Of a stretch of DNA of 64,000 bases, positions 7,153-15,961 are shown piece after piece. The notes beneath the pieces are model-generated. The model was not told the origin of the DNA. It made no database searches and worked only from the letters and a program-made list of their open reading frames with translations. Both the position numbers and the translations under genes were made by a program. The stretch covers positions 868,001-932,000 of the forward strand of contig BBSY01000002.1 in assembly GCA_000974665.1 (NCBI GenBank), in the 5' to 3' direction. How positions within the stretch are numbered: position 1 is the stretch's first letter; the number at the start of each line of letters is the position of its first letter. Source of the DNA: an alpha proteobacterium U9-1i (GTDB taxonomy: Bacteria; Pseudomonadota; Alphaproteobacteria; Caulobacterales; Aquidulcibacteraceae).

Positions 7153-9522
7153 ATGACGCGTACGCTGCGTACGAACTTTGGCGTGTTTGCAGCCTGCGCT
7201 ACCGCCGCAATCAGTGTTCACTACCCGGCTTACGCGCAGCCCTCCGGCAGCGATGAGATCGTCGTCACCGCGACACGTCGCAACACGGCGCTGCAAGAGG
7301 TGCCCGTCGCCGTCACGCCGGTCACCGCCGAAATGGTGCGCAATTCCGGCATCCGCGACTTGCACGATCTCACTAACGTCGCTCCGTCGCTTCAATTCAA
7401 CATTTCCGAGAACGAGACCTCGGCCACCGCCCGCATTCGCGGCATCGGCACGCAAGGCTCGAACCCCGGCCTCGAAAGCGCGGTCGGCGTGTTTGTTGAT
7501 GGCGTTTATCGCGCCCGAAACGGCGTTGCGCTGACCGACCTCGGCGAGATTTCGCAGATCGAAGTGCTGCGCGGGCCACAGGGCACTCTCTTCGGCCGCA
7601 ACACTTCCGCCGGCCTTATCACCGTAGCAACGGCGGCGCCGGCGCTCGATGATTTTGGCGCCGCCGCGGAAGCACTTGTTGGAGCTTTTGGAGAGCGCCG
7701 TCTGGCCGGCCACATCACCGGTCCGATTGTGCAAGACGAACTCGGCGTTCGCTTGTTCGCGTCGGTGTCTCAGCGGGACGGCTTCGTCGATGTCATCGGG
7801 CCGACAGGCGCAACCAGCGATGCCAACAATCGCGATCTCTGGAGCCTTCGCGGCCAGGTGCTTTGGGCGCCAACGGGGGGGCGCTTCGATTGGCGTCTGA
7901 TTGCTGATTATACCGAGCGTGACGAGCTCTGCTGCGCTGGCGTGTTCTACGACCCGGCCGTCGTGAACGGCGCGAGCGGCGAAGGCTATGCCGCTTCGGC
8001 GCCTGCTGTCGCGCTCGCGAGCATTGGCGGCTTCGGCCCGGGTGGCATCGCGGCCCTCGGCCCGTCGGGGCTTTCCGATCGCACATCGTTCGCCAACCGC
8101 GACGCGACGCAGGAATTGCGCGACGGCGGTGTTTCCTCAGAGATGAATTGGGAGACGTCGCTCGGTCTGCTCACCTGGATCGCCGGCTATCGCGACTGGG
8201 ATTTCATCCAAGGCCAGGACATCGATTTCACCGCAGCCGATCTGCTGTACCGCGCGCCAGGCGATGGCGGCTTCGGCTTCCAAATTCACTCGCAGGAAGT
8301 CCGGCTGACGGGCCGCAACGGCCCGCTCGATTGGTTGGTCGGCGGCTATTACGCCAACGAACACCTCACACGTCGCGACACGCTGCGGATCGGCACGCAA
8401 TACGGCGAGTATTTCACCGCTCTGGGCGTTGCCACCGGCAATCTCACCGTGATTGGCGCTGCACCCGTGCTCGCCACCACGGAGGGTGGCGGGCAGCGTG
8501 ATCGCTATCGGCAGGAGAGCCAGTCTATCGCGCTCTTCAGCCACAACATATTGGCGCTGGGCGATCGCACGGACTTCACCTTCGGTATTCGCTTTACCGA
8601 TGAAGAGAAGGACATGAGTGCGCTGCGCGGCACCGTCGGCGCGCTGCCGGCGCCGTTGAGCGCATTCCCTTGGCACAATGGCGCGCTTGACGGCGTGTCG
8701 AGTTTCTCGCGCAGCGAGGCGGAATGGTCCGGCCTCGTCGCGCTCCGCCAGGAGATGAGCGAGAACCTCGCGGCCTATCTGTCGTTCTCACGCGGTTACA
8801 AAGGCGGCGGCTTCAACCTGGATCGTCAAGCGGGCGTGCCCGAGTTTGACGCTGAGACAGTCGAGAGCTGGGAGCTCGGCGCGAAAACGACATGGATGGA
8901 CGGCGATCTGTTGTTGAACGCCGCGCTGTTCTCCTCGGATTACGAGAACTTCCAGCTCAACCGCTTCACCGGCATCACCTTCATCGTCAACTCGATCCCT
9001 GCCGTGTCCAGCGAGGGCGCCGAAGTCGATGTGATCTGGCGCATGCCGCTAACCGGTCTCTCGATGCAAGGCGGCTTGGCCTACGCTGACGCACAATATG
9101 GATCCAACACCGGCTGGGCGGTTGGCGGCCTGGCCGCGCTCCCAGGCCAACGGCTGACTAATTCGCCGCTTTGGACGATTACCAACGCGCTTACCTACGA
9201 GTGGCCCCTCGGCAGTTCGCTCGCTGGCCTCGCGCACCTGGATTTCCGCTATGTCGATGAGCAGAACACCGGGTCAGATCTCAGCCCATCTAAGGTCCAG
9301 CCCAGTTACGTGCTGATCAACGGCCGGCTCGGCATCGCGACTGCTGATGAGCGCTACGCGTTCGAGATCTGGGGCCGCAATTTGCTCGATGAAGACTACG
9401 CGCAGGTGATGTTCGACGCGCCGCTGCAATTCCTGCGGCCGGTTGTGCCTGTAGATGGCCTCCGCGGCGCGTTCCTGGGCGACCCGCGCACCTACGGCGT
9501 TACGCTAAGGGCCCGATACTGA
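7153..9522 (+). CDS. TonB-dependent outer membrane receptor
   Basis: A 789-residue outer membrane beta-barrel that imports siderophores, vitamins or carbohydrates using TonB energy. It has a signal peptide (MTRTLRTNFG... to AYAQ), a TonB-box/plug start at EIVVTATRR, and plug motifs IRGIGTQG and VLRGPQGTLFGRNTSAG. The barrel ends in an aromatic residue (LRARY), as needed for BAM-dependent assembly. I chose the ATG after GGGTGGA. A GTG nine bases upstream is also possible. It resembles the Caulobacter/Sphingomonas-type receptors annotated by similarity only. The ligand is unknown and no transport partner is adjacent. Confidence 0.93.
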   Translation: MTRTLRTNFGVFAACATAAISVHYPAYAQPSGSDEIVVTATRRNTALQEVPVAVTPVTAEMVRNSGIRDLHDLTNVAPSLQFNISENETSATARIRGIGTQGSNPGLESAVGVFVDGVYRARNGVALTDLGEISQIEVLRGPQGTLFGRNTSAGLITVATAAPALDDFGAAAEALVGAFGERRLAGHITGPIVQDELGVRLFASVSQRDGFVDVIGPTGATSDANNRDLWSLRGQVLWAPTGGRFDWRLIADYTERDELCCAGVFYDPAVVNGASGEGYAASAPAVALASIGGFGPGGIAALGPSGLSDRTSFANRDATQELRDGGVSSEMNWETSLGLLTWIAGYRDWDFIQGQDIDFTAADLLYRAPGDGGFGFQIHSQEVRLTGRNGPLDWLVGGYYANEHLTRRDTLRIGTQYGEYFTALGVATGNLTVIGAAPVLATTEGGGQRDRYRQESQSIALFSHNILALGDRTDFTFGIRFTDEEKDMSALRGTVGALPAPLSAFPWHNGALDGVSSFSRSEAEWSGLVALRQEMSENLAAYLSFSRGYKGGGFNLDRQAGVPEFDAETVESWELGAKTTWMDGDLLLNAALFSSDYENFQLNRFTGITFIVNSIPAVSSEGAEVDVIWRMPLTGLSMQGGLAYADAQYGSNTGWAVGGLAALPGQRLTNSPLWTITNALTYEWPLGSSLAGLAHLDFRYVDEQNTGSDLSPSKVQPSYVLINGRLGIATADERYAFEIWGRNLLDEDYAQVMFDAPLQFLRPVVPVDGLRGAFLGDPRTYGVTLRARY

Positions 9523-9598
9523 CCCATTGACGCTGGGCTAGAAGTGCGCGGGCCGGTGTCGACCGATTGGTTCGAAGTGAAATTCTGTTCCCGCGTGC

Positions 9599-9623
9599 GG
9601 AACCAAAACTAGCTGTCGGGGTT
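9599..9623 (+). promoter_or_regulatory. Possible EcfG-type promoter (weak)
   Basis: GGAAC, 16 bases, then GGTT. The alphaproteobacterial general-stress sigma factor EcfG/SigT recognises GGAAC-N16/17-CGTT, so this is one base off in the -10 element. It lies about 85 bases before the alanine-zipper lipoprotein gene. No other strong signal is seen in the 185-base gap. Low confidence. Confidence 0.25.
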
Positions 9624-9707
9624 TAGTCACGTTGGGGCAGTGACCGCCAGGGGGTGGACGTAAGCGCGCGCCGAACCATTGGGTCGGCTAGAAAGAGGGA
9701 TAGGCTT

Positions 9708-9968
9708 ATGAACAAGCATCTGACGACAGCCCGCACACTTGGGGTTGCCATCCTCGCGACTTTGAGTCTTGGCGCTTGCGCCACCTATGACGATGAGTTC
9801 GCCACGATCAACTCGCGCCTCGATCAACTCGACGCGCAGGTTCAAAGTGCGGCCCAGAACGCCCAAGCGGCCAATCAGTCCGCGACGCGCGCCAACCAGC
9901 GGCTGGACTCGATCGAAGGCCGCATTCAGCAGCTCGAAACGCAACCTGCTCGCAGGCCGCGCGGCTAG
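9708..9968 (+). CDS. Lpp-like alanine-zipper lipoprotein
   Basis: An 86-residue exported lipoprotein with a signal peptide ending in the lipobox LGAC (LSLGACATYDDE). The mature part is one heptad-patterned helix with Ala/Asn/Gln repeats (QVQSAAQNAQAANQSATRANQRLD), like the Lpp/alanine-zipper family that trimerises under the outer membrane. A frame 18 codons longer exists, but this ATG has an AAGAGGGA box nine bases upstream. The C-terminus is RRPRG and not the Lys used to link Lpp to peptidoglycan, so covalent anchoring as in E. coli Lpp is not expected. Confidence 0.8.
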   Translation: MNKHLTTARTLGVAILATLSLGACATYDDEFATINSRLDQLDAQVQSAAQNAQAANQSATRANQRLDSIEGRIQQLETQPARRPRG

Positions 9969-10013
9969 TCGCCTTCGCGCGCTTCGTGACGACTGTTAAC
10001 TCGGAAGCTTCGC

Positions 10014-10703
10014 TTGAACCTTGCACTCAAGGCCGTTGTTAGCGCGCTGGCGCTGGCGTTCTCGACTTTCGGCGTGGCCGAAGCCGAGGATGCCGCCGCC
10101 GCCGCGCCGCCGGCTTCAGCAGCTGATCAGCTTCCGCCTGATCAGCAAGTATCCGAGACACTGATTGAACTTGCAGGCTGGGTGGTCGCAACCGGGGACA
10201 ATCAGGGTCGCGCGTTCGCCATTATCGACAAAGACGCCGCACAGGTCCTTGTGTTTGGTCCTGACGGTCGTCTTCGCGGCGCGGCGCCTGGGCTGTTTGG
10301 TTCGGCGACCGGAGATCACACGGCGCCCGGTGTCGCTGGCCTCGCGCTGAGCGAGATTCCGGGAGACGATCGCACAACGCCGGCCGGTCGCTTCGTCGGC
10401 GGGTTCGGCCCATCAATCGATGCCGGACGAGTGCTCTGGGTTGACTATGAGTCTGCAGTGTCGATCCACCCAGTAAGTCCTGGCACGCCCGCCGAGAGAC
10501 GAGCCGAGCGGCTTGCATCGCCTTCGCCGGACGACAACCGCGTCACCCATGGCTGCATCAACGTTTCGGCTGAGTTTTACGATCGGGTCATTCATCCAGC
10601 GTTCGAGGCCGGCGGGGTGTTCTACATCTTGCCAGATACGGCGTCTTTGGCGGAAACCTTTCCAGAGTTCACGCGCAGCCGTGGAGCGCATGCGCGCCTT
10701 TAA
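10014..10703 (+). CDS. L,D-transpeptidase (YkuD)-like exported protein
   Basis: A 229-residue protein with an N-terminal signal peptide (to about residue 24, VAEAED) and a YkuD-like C-terminal half. The catalytic pieces are SIHPV (His152) and THGCINVS (His179, Cys181). Family members cross-link peptidoglycan stems or attach proteins to them. In canonical enzymes the residue after HGC-x is Arg; here it is Asn183, a variant seen in a recognisable branch of the family. The TTG start is inferred from the signal peptide and a GGAAG box. It follows the Lpp-like gene closely. Its stop overlaps the exporter permease gene on the other strand by four bases. Confidence 0.78.
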   Translation: MNLALKAVVSALALAFSTFGVAEAEDAAAAAPPASAADQLPPDQQVSETLIELAGWVVATGDNQGRAFAIIDKDAAQVLVFGPDGRLRGAAPGLFGSATGDHTAPGVAGLALSEIPGDDRTTPAGRFVGGFGPSIDAGRVLWVDYESAVSIHPVSPGTPAERRAERLASPSPDDNRVTHGCINVSAEFYDRVIHPAFEAGGVFYILPDTASLAETFPEFTRSRGAHARL

Positions 10704-11854
10704 TCCAAGGTCCGCCTGAATCGCGCCAACGCCAATGTCGCCAGCACCAAGGTGATCAGCGCCAGCGGTCCGAGATCGCCGACGATGTCAGGCATCTGTG
10801 CGCCTTTCAACACCACCTCTCGCACGATGCGAAGGAAATGCGTGATCGGCAGCGCTTCGCCGATCGCCCGCGCCCAGCCAGGCATGGCCGCGAACGGGAA
10901 CATGAAACCCGAGAGCAGGATCGACGGCAGAAACACGAAGAACGTCATCTGCATCGCCTGCATCTGTGTTTTGGCGACAGTCGATATGAGATACCCAAGC
11001 ATCAGGTTTGCGAAGATGAACAGCGTCACGCCGATGAGGAACGCCAGCAGCGAGCCCGTGAACGGAATTTGAAACAGAAACGTCGCCACCAGCAGCACGA
11101 TCGCTACCTGAATTGCGCCCACGAACACGTACGGCGTCGTCTTGCCAATCATCACCTCAACGGGACGCACTGGCGTCGCGAGCAAATTCTCCATCGTTCC
11201 GCGCTCGGTCTCGCGCGTGAGTGCGATTGAGGTGATCATCACCATTGTCATGGTGAGAATAACGCCGAGCAACGCGGGCACGATGTTGAAGGCGCTGACA
11301 CCCGCTGGATTGTAGCGGCGATGCACGACGATTTCGTAGGGCGCAGGCGTTGGCTGGAGAAATGCAAGCGTGCCTTGAAGCTCCGGCGCGAACGCAATCT
11401 GCGCAACGCGTTCAATGGCGCCCAGCGCTCCGCCTGCCGCAACAGGATCGCTGGCGTCGGCGGCGATCAGGATTTGCGGGCGCTCGCCGCGCACCAAGCG
11501 GCGTTCGAAGCCTTCTGGGATGGAGATCAGGAAATTCGCCTCACCGGATCGCAGCATTGCGTCGCCTTGCTCGGTTGTTCGGGCGATGGCGACGATATCC
11601 ACGAAAGTCGAGGCGCGCAGACTTGCGAGAAACGCCCGCGTCATCGGCCCATCTTCGCGCATCTCGACGACCGCCGGCAGGTGGCGCGGATCGGTGTTGA
11701 TGGCGTAACCGAACAGCACAAGCTGCATGACCGGCATCATGATCATGATTGCAAAAGTCGGCCGGTCGCGGCGCATCTGTACGAGTTCCTTCAGGAACAC
11801 CGCAAACACACGCGCCCAGGAAAGATCGAACGAGGGAAGGCGAAACTTCCTCAT
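10700..11854 (-). CDS. ABC-2 type exporter permease
   Basis: A 384-residue permease with one N-terminal transmembrane helix (about 35-55, PVMQLVLFGYAINTD), a large extracytoplasmic domain to about residue 180, and five or six C-terminal helices. RETERGTMENLLATPV is the characteristic cytoplasmic loop of the ABC-2/YhhJ-YbhR family. It is last in the operon TetR-MFP-ATPase-permease and overlaps the ATPase gene by four bases. It most likely forms the membrane pore of a drug or small-molecule exporter. Only one permease gene is present, so it presumably works as a homodimer. Confidence 0.9.
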   Translation of the reverse strand: MRKFRLPSFDLSWARVFAVFLKELVQMRRDRPTFAIMIMMPVMQLVLFGYAINTDPRHLPAVVEMREDGPMTRAFLASLRASTFVDIVAIARTTEQGDAMLRSGEANFLISIPEGFERRLVRGERPQILIAADASDPVAAGGALGAIERVAQIAFAPELQGTLAFLQPTPAPYEIVVHRRYNPAGVSAFNIVPALLGVILTMTMVMITSIALTRETERGTMENLLATPVRPVEVMIGKTTPYVFVGAIQVAIVLLVATFLFQIPFTGSLLAFLIGVTLFIFANLMLGYLISTVAKTQMQAMQMTFFVFLPSILLSGFMFPFAAMPGWARAIGEALPITHFLRIVREVVLKGAQMPDIVGDLGPLALITLVLATLALARFRRTLD

Positions 11855-12777
11855 TGGAAATTGTCCCGGCTCTCGGTCATCAGATAGATGAAAATCTCTT
11901 CAAATCCGGCCTCGATCTGCTCGATCGTCACGTGCGGCTGCGCTTGCTTCACCTCGCGCACCGCGCGCTCAAGCGCGGCCGCATCTAGCCCGCAGGCGTG
12001 TATCTCCGCCCCAAAACGCGCCACCAATTCAACGCCCGGCGCGCCTTCAAGCATTTGCTGCGAAGTTTGCAAAGGGCGTCCAGCGATGCGCCAGCACGCC
12101 AAACCGATCTGCTTGGGAATTTCCGCCGTCGCCGAGTCGAGCAGCTTCTTGCCATAAGCGATGTAAGCGATGGAATCGCACTGCACTGCTTCGTCCATGT
12201 AGTGCGTGCTCACCAGAGTCGTAACGCCTTGCGCGGAATAGCGTCTGATCTGATCCCAGAAATCGCGCCGCGCCTTCGGGTCGACACCGGCCGTCGGCTC
12301 GTCCAGCAACAGCAGCTCCGGCTCGTGGATCATGCAGGCCGCCAGCGCCAGCCGTTGCTTCCAGCCACCAGAAAGCTTGCCGGCCACCTGCATTTGGCGC
12401 TCGACAAGCCCCAAATCCTCAAGCGCCTGATCGACGCGCTCTTTGCGCCGATCCAACCCGTACAAGCGCGCGATGAATTCTAGATTCTCGCGGATCGACA
12501 GGTCTTCATAGAGCGAGAATTTTTGCGTCATGTAACCGACGCGTTCCTTGATCCTGTCGCTCTCTTCCAAAACGTCGAAGCCCAGCACGCGGCCCGCGCC
12601 GCTCTCCGGCTTCAGCAGCCCGCACACCATGCGGATGGTTGTTGTTTTTCCGGAGCCGTTCGGCCCCAGAAATCCATAGATCGCACCACGGGGAACCTTC
12701 AGGTCGAAATTGTCGACCACTTTGCGTCCGCCGAAACTCTTGGTGAGCCCGGCGACGTCAATCACAACGTCGCTCAT
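11851..12777 (-). CDS. ABC exporter ATP-binding protein
   Basis: A 308-residue nucleotide-binding subunit. Walker A is GPNGSGKTT (38-46), the signature is LSGGWKQR (135-142) and Walker B is LLLLDEP (155-161). About 70 residues follow the core domain (ending in the TESRDNFQ tail), as in YhiH/YbhF-like ATPases. It overlaps the membrane fusion protein gene upstream and the permease gene downstream by four bases each, so the three should be made in a fixed ratio. The substrate is not predictable from this subunit. Confidence 0.93.
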   Translation of the reverse strand: MSDVVIDVAGLTKSFGGRKVVDNFDLKVPRGAIYGFLGPNGSGKTTTIRMVCGLLKPESGAGRVLGFDVLEESDRIKERVGYMTQKFSLYEDLSIRENLEFIARLYGLDRRKERVDQALEDLGLVERQMQVAGKLSGGWKQRLALAACMIHEPELLLLDEPTAGVDPKARRDFWDQIRRYSAQGVTTLVSTHYMDEAVQCDSIAYIAYGKKLLDSATAEIPKQIGLACWRIAGRPLQTSQQMLEGAPGVELVARFGAEIHACGLDAAALERAVREVKQAQPHVTIEQIEAGFEEIFIYLMTESRDNFQ

Positions 12778-13610
12778 GGCGCGGGCGCCAAGCGCACATC
12801 CACCGGCATGCCGGGGCGAATGGCGCCGGGCGCGTCGAGCCGCGCCTCAACCAGAAACACCAGCTTGTCGCGTTGATCGAGCGAATAGATTACCGGCGGC
12901 GTGAACTGCGGTTCTGTTGCGATGAAGCTGATCGTCCCGGTCAGGCCGTCAGCACAACCATCGCAGGAAAGCACGACCTGCGCGCCCATCGTCAAGCGTC
13001 CAAGCAGCGCTTCGGGCGCGAAGAAGCGCACCTTTTGATATTCCGGCGAGAGCAAAGCCGCGATTGGCTGGCCGGCCGTCACCACTTCGCCCGGGCGATG
13101 ATAGATGCGTTCGATCGTGCCTGCTGTTGGCGCCGCGCCTGAGAGATCGGACAAACGCTCGCGCGCCAATCCCGTTTCCGCGCTGGCGGCCGAAAGCGTA
13201 CGGCGCGCTTGATCAAGCTGGGCGCTGGCCGCGTCGCGCGCCGCGCGATCCGCATCGAGCCGCGCTTGTGAGAAAAAGCCCTGCTGGAAAAGCTCGGTGC
13301 TGCGCGCAAAATTGCGTTGCGCCAGAGCCGCGCTCGCCCGCGCCGCTTCCACGGCCTGCACCAGCGCGCCGCGGTTGGCGGCGGCGCCTTGCACGTTCAG
13401 GGACAAACGATCCGCGTCGAGGTCAAACACACGCGCGCCAGCTTCGACACTATCGCCCTCGCGCACCAGAATCTCGCGCACCACGCCGGATTCCTGGCTG
13501 GCCAGATAGATGTAGTCCGCCTCCCCATAGCCCTGCATCAAAGTGTCGTCGGTGCGGTCACCACACGCGGCGGCGAGCATCGCGAAGCCGAGGATCAAAA
13601 GGCGCTTCAT
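12774..13610 (-). CDS. HlyD-family membrane fusion lipoprotein
   Basis: A 278-residue periplasmic adaptor with a lipobox LAAAC (Cys16 in MKRLLILGFAMLAAACG). An alternating lipoyl/helical-hairpin/barrel plan follows: a first half-motif SGVVREILVREGDSVEAG, an Ala-rich hairpin (residues 75-135), a second half-motif IYHRPGEVVTAGQPI, then a beta-barrel. It would link the inner-membrane ABC pump to an outer-membrane channel. No TolC-like gene is in the window. Start and stop overlap the neighbours by four bases. Confidence 0.9.
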   Translation of the reverse strand: MKRLLILGFAMLAAACGDRTDDTLMQGYGEADYIYLASQESGVVREILVREGDSVEAGARVFDLDADRLSLNVQGAAANRGALVQAVEAARASAALAQRNFARSTELFQQGFFSQARLDADRAARDAASAQLDQARRTLSAASAETGLARERLSDLSGAAPTAGTIERIYHRPGEVVTAGQPIAALLSPEYQKVRFFAPEALLGRLTMGAQVVLSCDGCADGLTGTISFIATEPQFTPPVIYSLDQRDKLVFLVEARLDAPGAIRPGMPVDVRLAPAP

Positions 13611-14272
13611 GCGCGGAGTCCTTCGAAGAGGAGGTTGAGCTGAGTTTCGACAAGTTTTGATGGGTCAGCGAAAGCGGTTTCACCGCGCAGCACGTGCGTC
13701 CACATCGCCTCAAAGAAGAGCGGGCCGATGAACGCTCGCGTCACGGCGCGTGGATCGCAGGACTTGAACACGCCCTGTTCCACGCCCGAGGCGACGAGCC
13801 CTTCAAGCGCTTGCCGCGCGCGTTCGCCCACTTCAACGCGATAGAATTCCGCGAGTTCGGGGAAGCGAGCCGAGAGTCCGATAACAAGACGCGGCACCGC
13901 GAGAATTGCCGGATCGCGCAGATGCATCGCTGCGCCCGCGGCGATCAGCTTGAGCGCCATCATCGGATTCGCAGCGCCGGCGCGCGCCAAATTTTCGGCC
14001 TGCGCCGCAAGTGGCGCGATCTTCGATTGGATAAGCGCCCGCAGCAGAGCTTCTTTGCTTTCGAAATAAAGGTAGACCGCGCCTTTCGAAATCCCGGCGC
14101 GTTTGGCGATATCCTCCATGCGCGCCGCGTCGAAACCGCGCTCGGTGAATTCCGACAAGGCTGCGTCAAGAATTTCCTCGGGCCGCGCCTCGGCGCGGCG
14201 GCTCCAACGCGGTGGCGCGCTCTGCGGGGCGCGCCTCGCGGCAGGCATATTTGGGGAGCTGCGCTTTGCCAT
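13607..14272 (-). CDS. TetR-family repressor of the exporter operon
   Basis: A 221-residue regulator. The HTH lies near residues 35-75 (ILDAALSEFTERGFDAARMEDIAKRAGISKGAVYLYF, given here as the region only) and is followed by a ligand-binding helical domain with AefR/YbiH-like features. I chose MAKRSSP as the start. A longer TTG start would place the operator palindrome inside the gene. It is first in a four-gene operon and overlaps the MFP gene, so it probably represses itself and the pump. An 18-base perfect palindrome sits 12 bases before the start. Confidence 0.9.
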   Translation of the reverse strand: MAKRSSPNMPAARRAPQSAPPRWSRRAEARPEEILDAALSEFTERGFDAARMEDIAKRAGISKGAVYLYFESKEALLRALIQSKIAPLAAQAENLARAGAANPMMALKLIAAGAAMHLRDPAILAVPRLVIGLSARFPELAEFYRVEVGERARQALEGLVASGVEQGVFKSCDPRAVTRAFIGPLFFEAMWTHVLRGETAFADPSKLVETQLNLLFEGLRA

Positions 14273-14283
14273 GGCGCCATATA

Positions 14284-14301
14284 TAACTGACCGGTCAGTT
14301 A
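14284..14301. promoter_or_regulatory. Probable TetR operator
   Basis: TAACTGACCGGTCAGTTA is a perfect 18-base palindrome just upstream of the TetR gene. Operators of TetR repressors next to efflux operons are commonly such palindromes, and TGACCGGTCA is a typical core. Binding here would block transcription of the repressor-pump operon. The link is inferred from position and symmetry. Confidence 0.65.
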
Positions 14302-14417
14302 ATTGCAAGCGCGTTATTTTTGCCCCCAAGTCCAAGAAGGTGGCCGCCTAGCGGCGTCCCGTCGTGGAAAGTTCGTTGCGCCCACGTTAGGGTCCGCGCG
14401 CGGGCGGGGGTGTAGCG

Positions 14418-15869
14418 GTGACAGAGCAGCGGCAAGAGAGCGAAGAGCGGGCGGTCCGGCTGGCGTCGATCGTGTCGATCGACATCGTCGGTTTCTCGAC
14501 CATGTCCGAGCGAAACCAACGCAGCGCGGCGCAAAAGGTCGAGTCCCTCCGCGTGCGCATTGAGCGCACCGCTGGGCAGCATGGCGGGCGCCTCTTCAAC
14601 ACGGCCGGCGACGGCTTCATGCTGGAGTTCGGCTCGGCCGGCGCAGCACTCGGCGCCATCCAGGATATTCTCGACAAACCCGCGCGTGGCGAGCCGAAGC
14701 TGCGCGTCGGCGCTCATGTCGGCGACGTGATCGTTACCAATAACGAGGACCTACTCGGCCACGGCGTCAACGTAGCGGCGCGGTTGCAGGAATTGGCGGA
14801 GCCGGGCGCGGCGCTTGTGTCGCAAGAATTCCGTTCGATGGCGCGCAATTCGCCGACGGCGGCCTTTCAAGCGCGCGGCAAGCAGCCCTTGGACAATATC
14901 GACCAGCGCGTCCAGACGTTCGAAATTCTCTCGCGTCGACAGAAGATGGCGCGCTTCATGCGCCGCCTCGGTTCTTGGGTGGTCATCGCGCTCATCCTCG
15001 GCGCGCTGGTCTATTTCGGCCCAACCTTGTGGCGTTTAGCCCAGCCGCTTATCGGCTCTGAGGAGGCGGTCGCGCCGGCCGCCGCTGAGCAAACCGTCGC
15101 CCCGCCGGATGTTCTCGAAGCCACGTCCGGCGCGCCCGCGCGCGCTGCCGCGGGCAGCGTTTTCACGGACTGCGCCAACTGCCCTGAAATGGTGGTGCTG
15201 CCCGGCGGCTTGTTCGTCATGGGCTCGCCCGCCACTGAACGCGGCCGCGCCGCGGACGAAGGCCCGACGCGCGAAGTGTCGATCGCACCGCTCGCCGTCA
15301 GCCGCACTGAGATCACGTTCGCGCAATGGGACACGTGTTTGGCGGGCGGCGGCTGCAACAGCTTCTCGCCACCGGATCGCGGCTGGGGTCGCGGCGCGCA
15401 GCCGGTGCTCGGCCTCTCCTGGGAAGATGCCCAAGCTTATCTCGATTGGCTCAACACCCAATCAGGCGGCCTGCGCTACAGATTGCTGAGCGAAGCGGAG
15501 TGGGAATACGCAGCTCGCGCCGGGTCGCGTGACGCCTACGCTTTCGGACCTAATGTCAGCGCCCAGCAGGTGACCTTCCGGGTGCGCGCGCCGACACCGG
15601 TCGGCATCCACGCAGCCAATGCATTCGGCTTGCAAGACATGCACGGCAACGTCGCCGAATGGGTCGAGGATTGTTACGTCGCCAATTATAGCGTCGCGCC
15701 CATCGATGGCGCCGCCGTTGCGCCGACTGGCAATTGCGCGCGGCGCGTTTTGCGTGGTGGGCATTTTGCCGACCAGGTCGCGGCAGTGCGCTCAGCCGCC
15801 CGGCGCTCCGAGCGGCCGGCCGCTCGCGCGCCGAACGCCGGCTTCCGTGTGGCCCGCACGATCGATTGA
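14418..15869 (+). CDS. Class III nucleotide cyclase fused to SUMF1 domain
   Basis: A 483-residue protein in three parts. Residues 10-170 are a class III adenylate/guanylate cyclase domain: metal aspartates Asp22 (SIDIVGFS) and Asp65 (NTAGDGF), and transition-state Asn118/Arg122 (NVAARLQ). The purine-specifying positions appear to be Asn61 and His115 instead of Lys/Asp. Residues 186-204 form one transmembrane helix. Residues 255-482 are an SUMF1/FGE-sulfatase-like domain (LPGGLFVMGS, RLLSEAEWEYAARAG, DMHGNVAEW, VLRGGHF, GFRVAR). The RGGHF segment lacks the paired cysteines of true formylglycine-generating enzymes, so the domain probably senses or binds. The GTG start fits the family's short N-terminus. 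Confidence 0.88.
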   Translation: MTEQRQESEERAVRLASIVSIDIVGFSTMSERNQRSAAQKVESLRVRIERTAGQHGGRLFNTAGDGFMLEFGSAGAALGAIQDILDKPARGEPKLRVGAHVGDVIVTNNEDLLGHGVNVAARLQELAEPGAALVSQEFRSMARNSPTAAFQARGKQPLDNIDQRVQTFEILSRRQKMARFMRRLGSWVVIALILGALVYFGPTLWRLAQPLIGSEEAVAPAAAEQTVAPPDVLEATSGAPARAAAGSVFTDCANCPEMVVLPGGLFVMGSPATERGRAADEGPTREVSIAPLAVSRTEITFAQWDTCLAGGGCNSFSPPDRGWGRGAQPVLGLSWEDAQAYLDWLNTQSGGLRYRLLSEAEWEYAARAGSRDAYAFGPNVSAQQVTFRVRAPTPVGIHAANAFGLQDMHGNVAEWVEDCYVANYSVAPIDGAAVAPTGNCARRVLRGGHFADQVAAVRSAARRSERPAARAPNAGFRVARTID

Positions 15870-15920
15870 TCGCTCGTGCGTTGCGAGCTACGGCCAAAAT
15901 GTGCGAGTCAATCGCCCAGA

Positions 15921-15936
15921 TGTGACCTAGGGCACA
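15921..15936. promoter_or_regulatory. CRP-like site before cpdA-like gene
   Basis: TGTGA-CCTAGG-GCACA matches the CRP/FNR-family pattern TGTGA-N6-TCACA at nine of ten defined bases. It lies 75 bases before the phosphodiesterase start and 52 bases after the cyclase stop. If bound by a cAMP-responsive CRP, it would place a cyclic-nucleotide-degrading enzyme under control of the same messenger. This is an inference from sequence match and context. Confidence 0.4.
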
Positions 15937-15961
15937 GACGAGTCAGTTCGGCTGGCGCCAT

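Noticed and set aside
15200-15869. SUMF1 domain as a true formylglycine-generating enzyme
   Set aside because: The RGGHF segment has no paired catalytic cysteines and no sulfatase gene is nearby.
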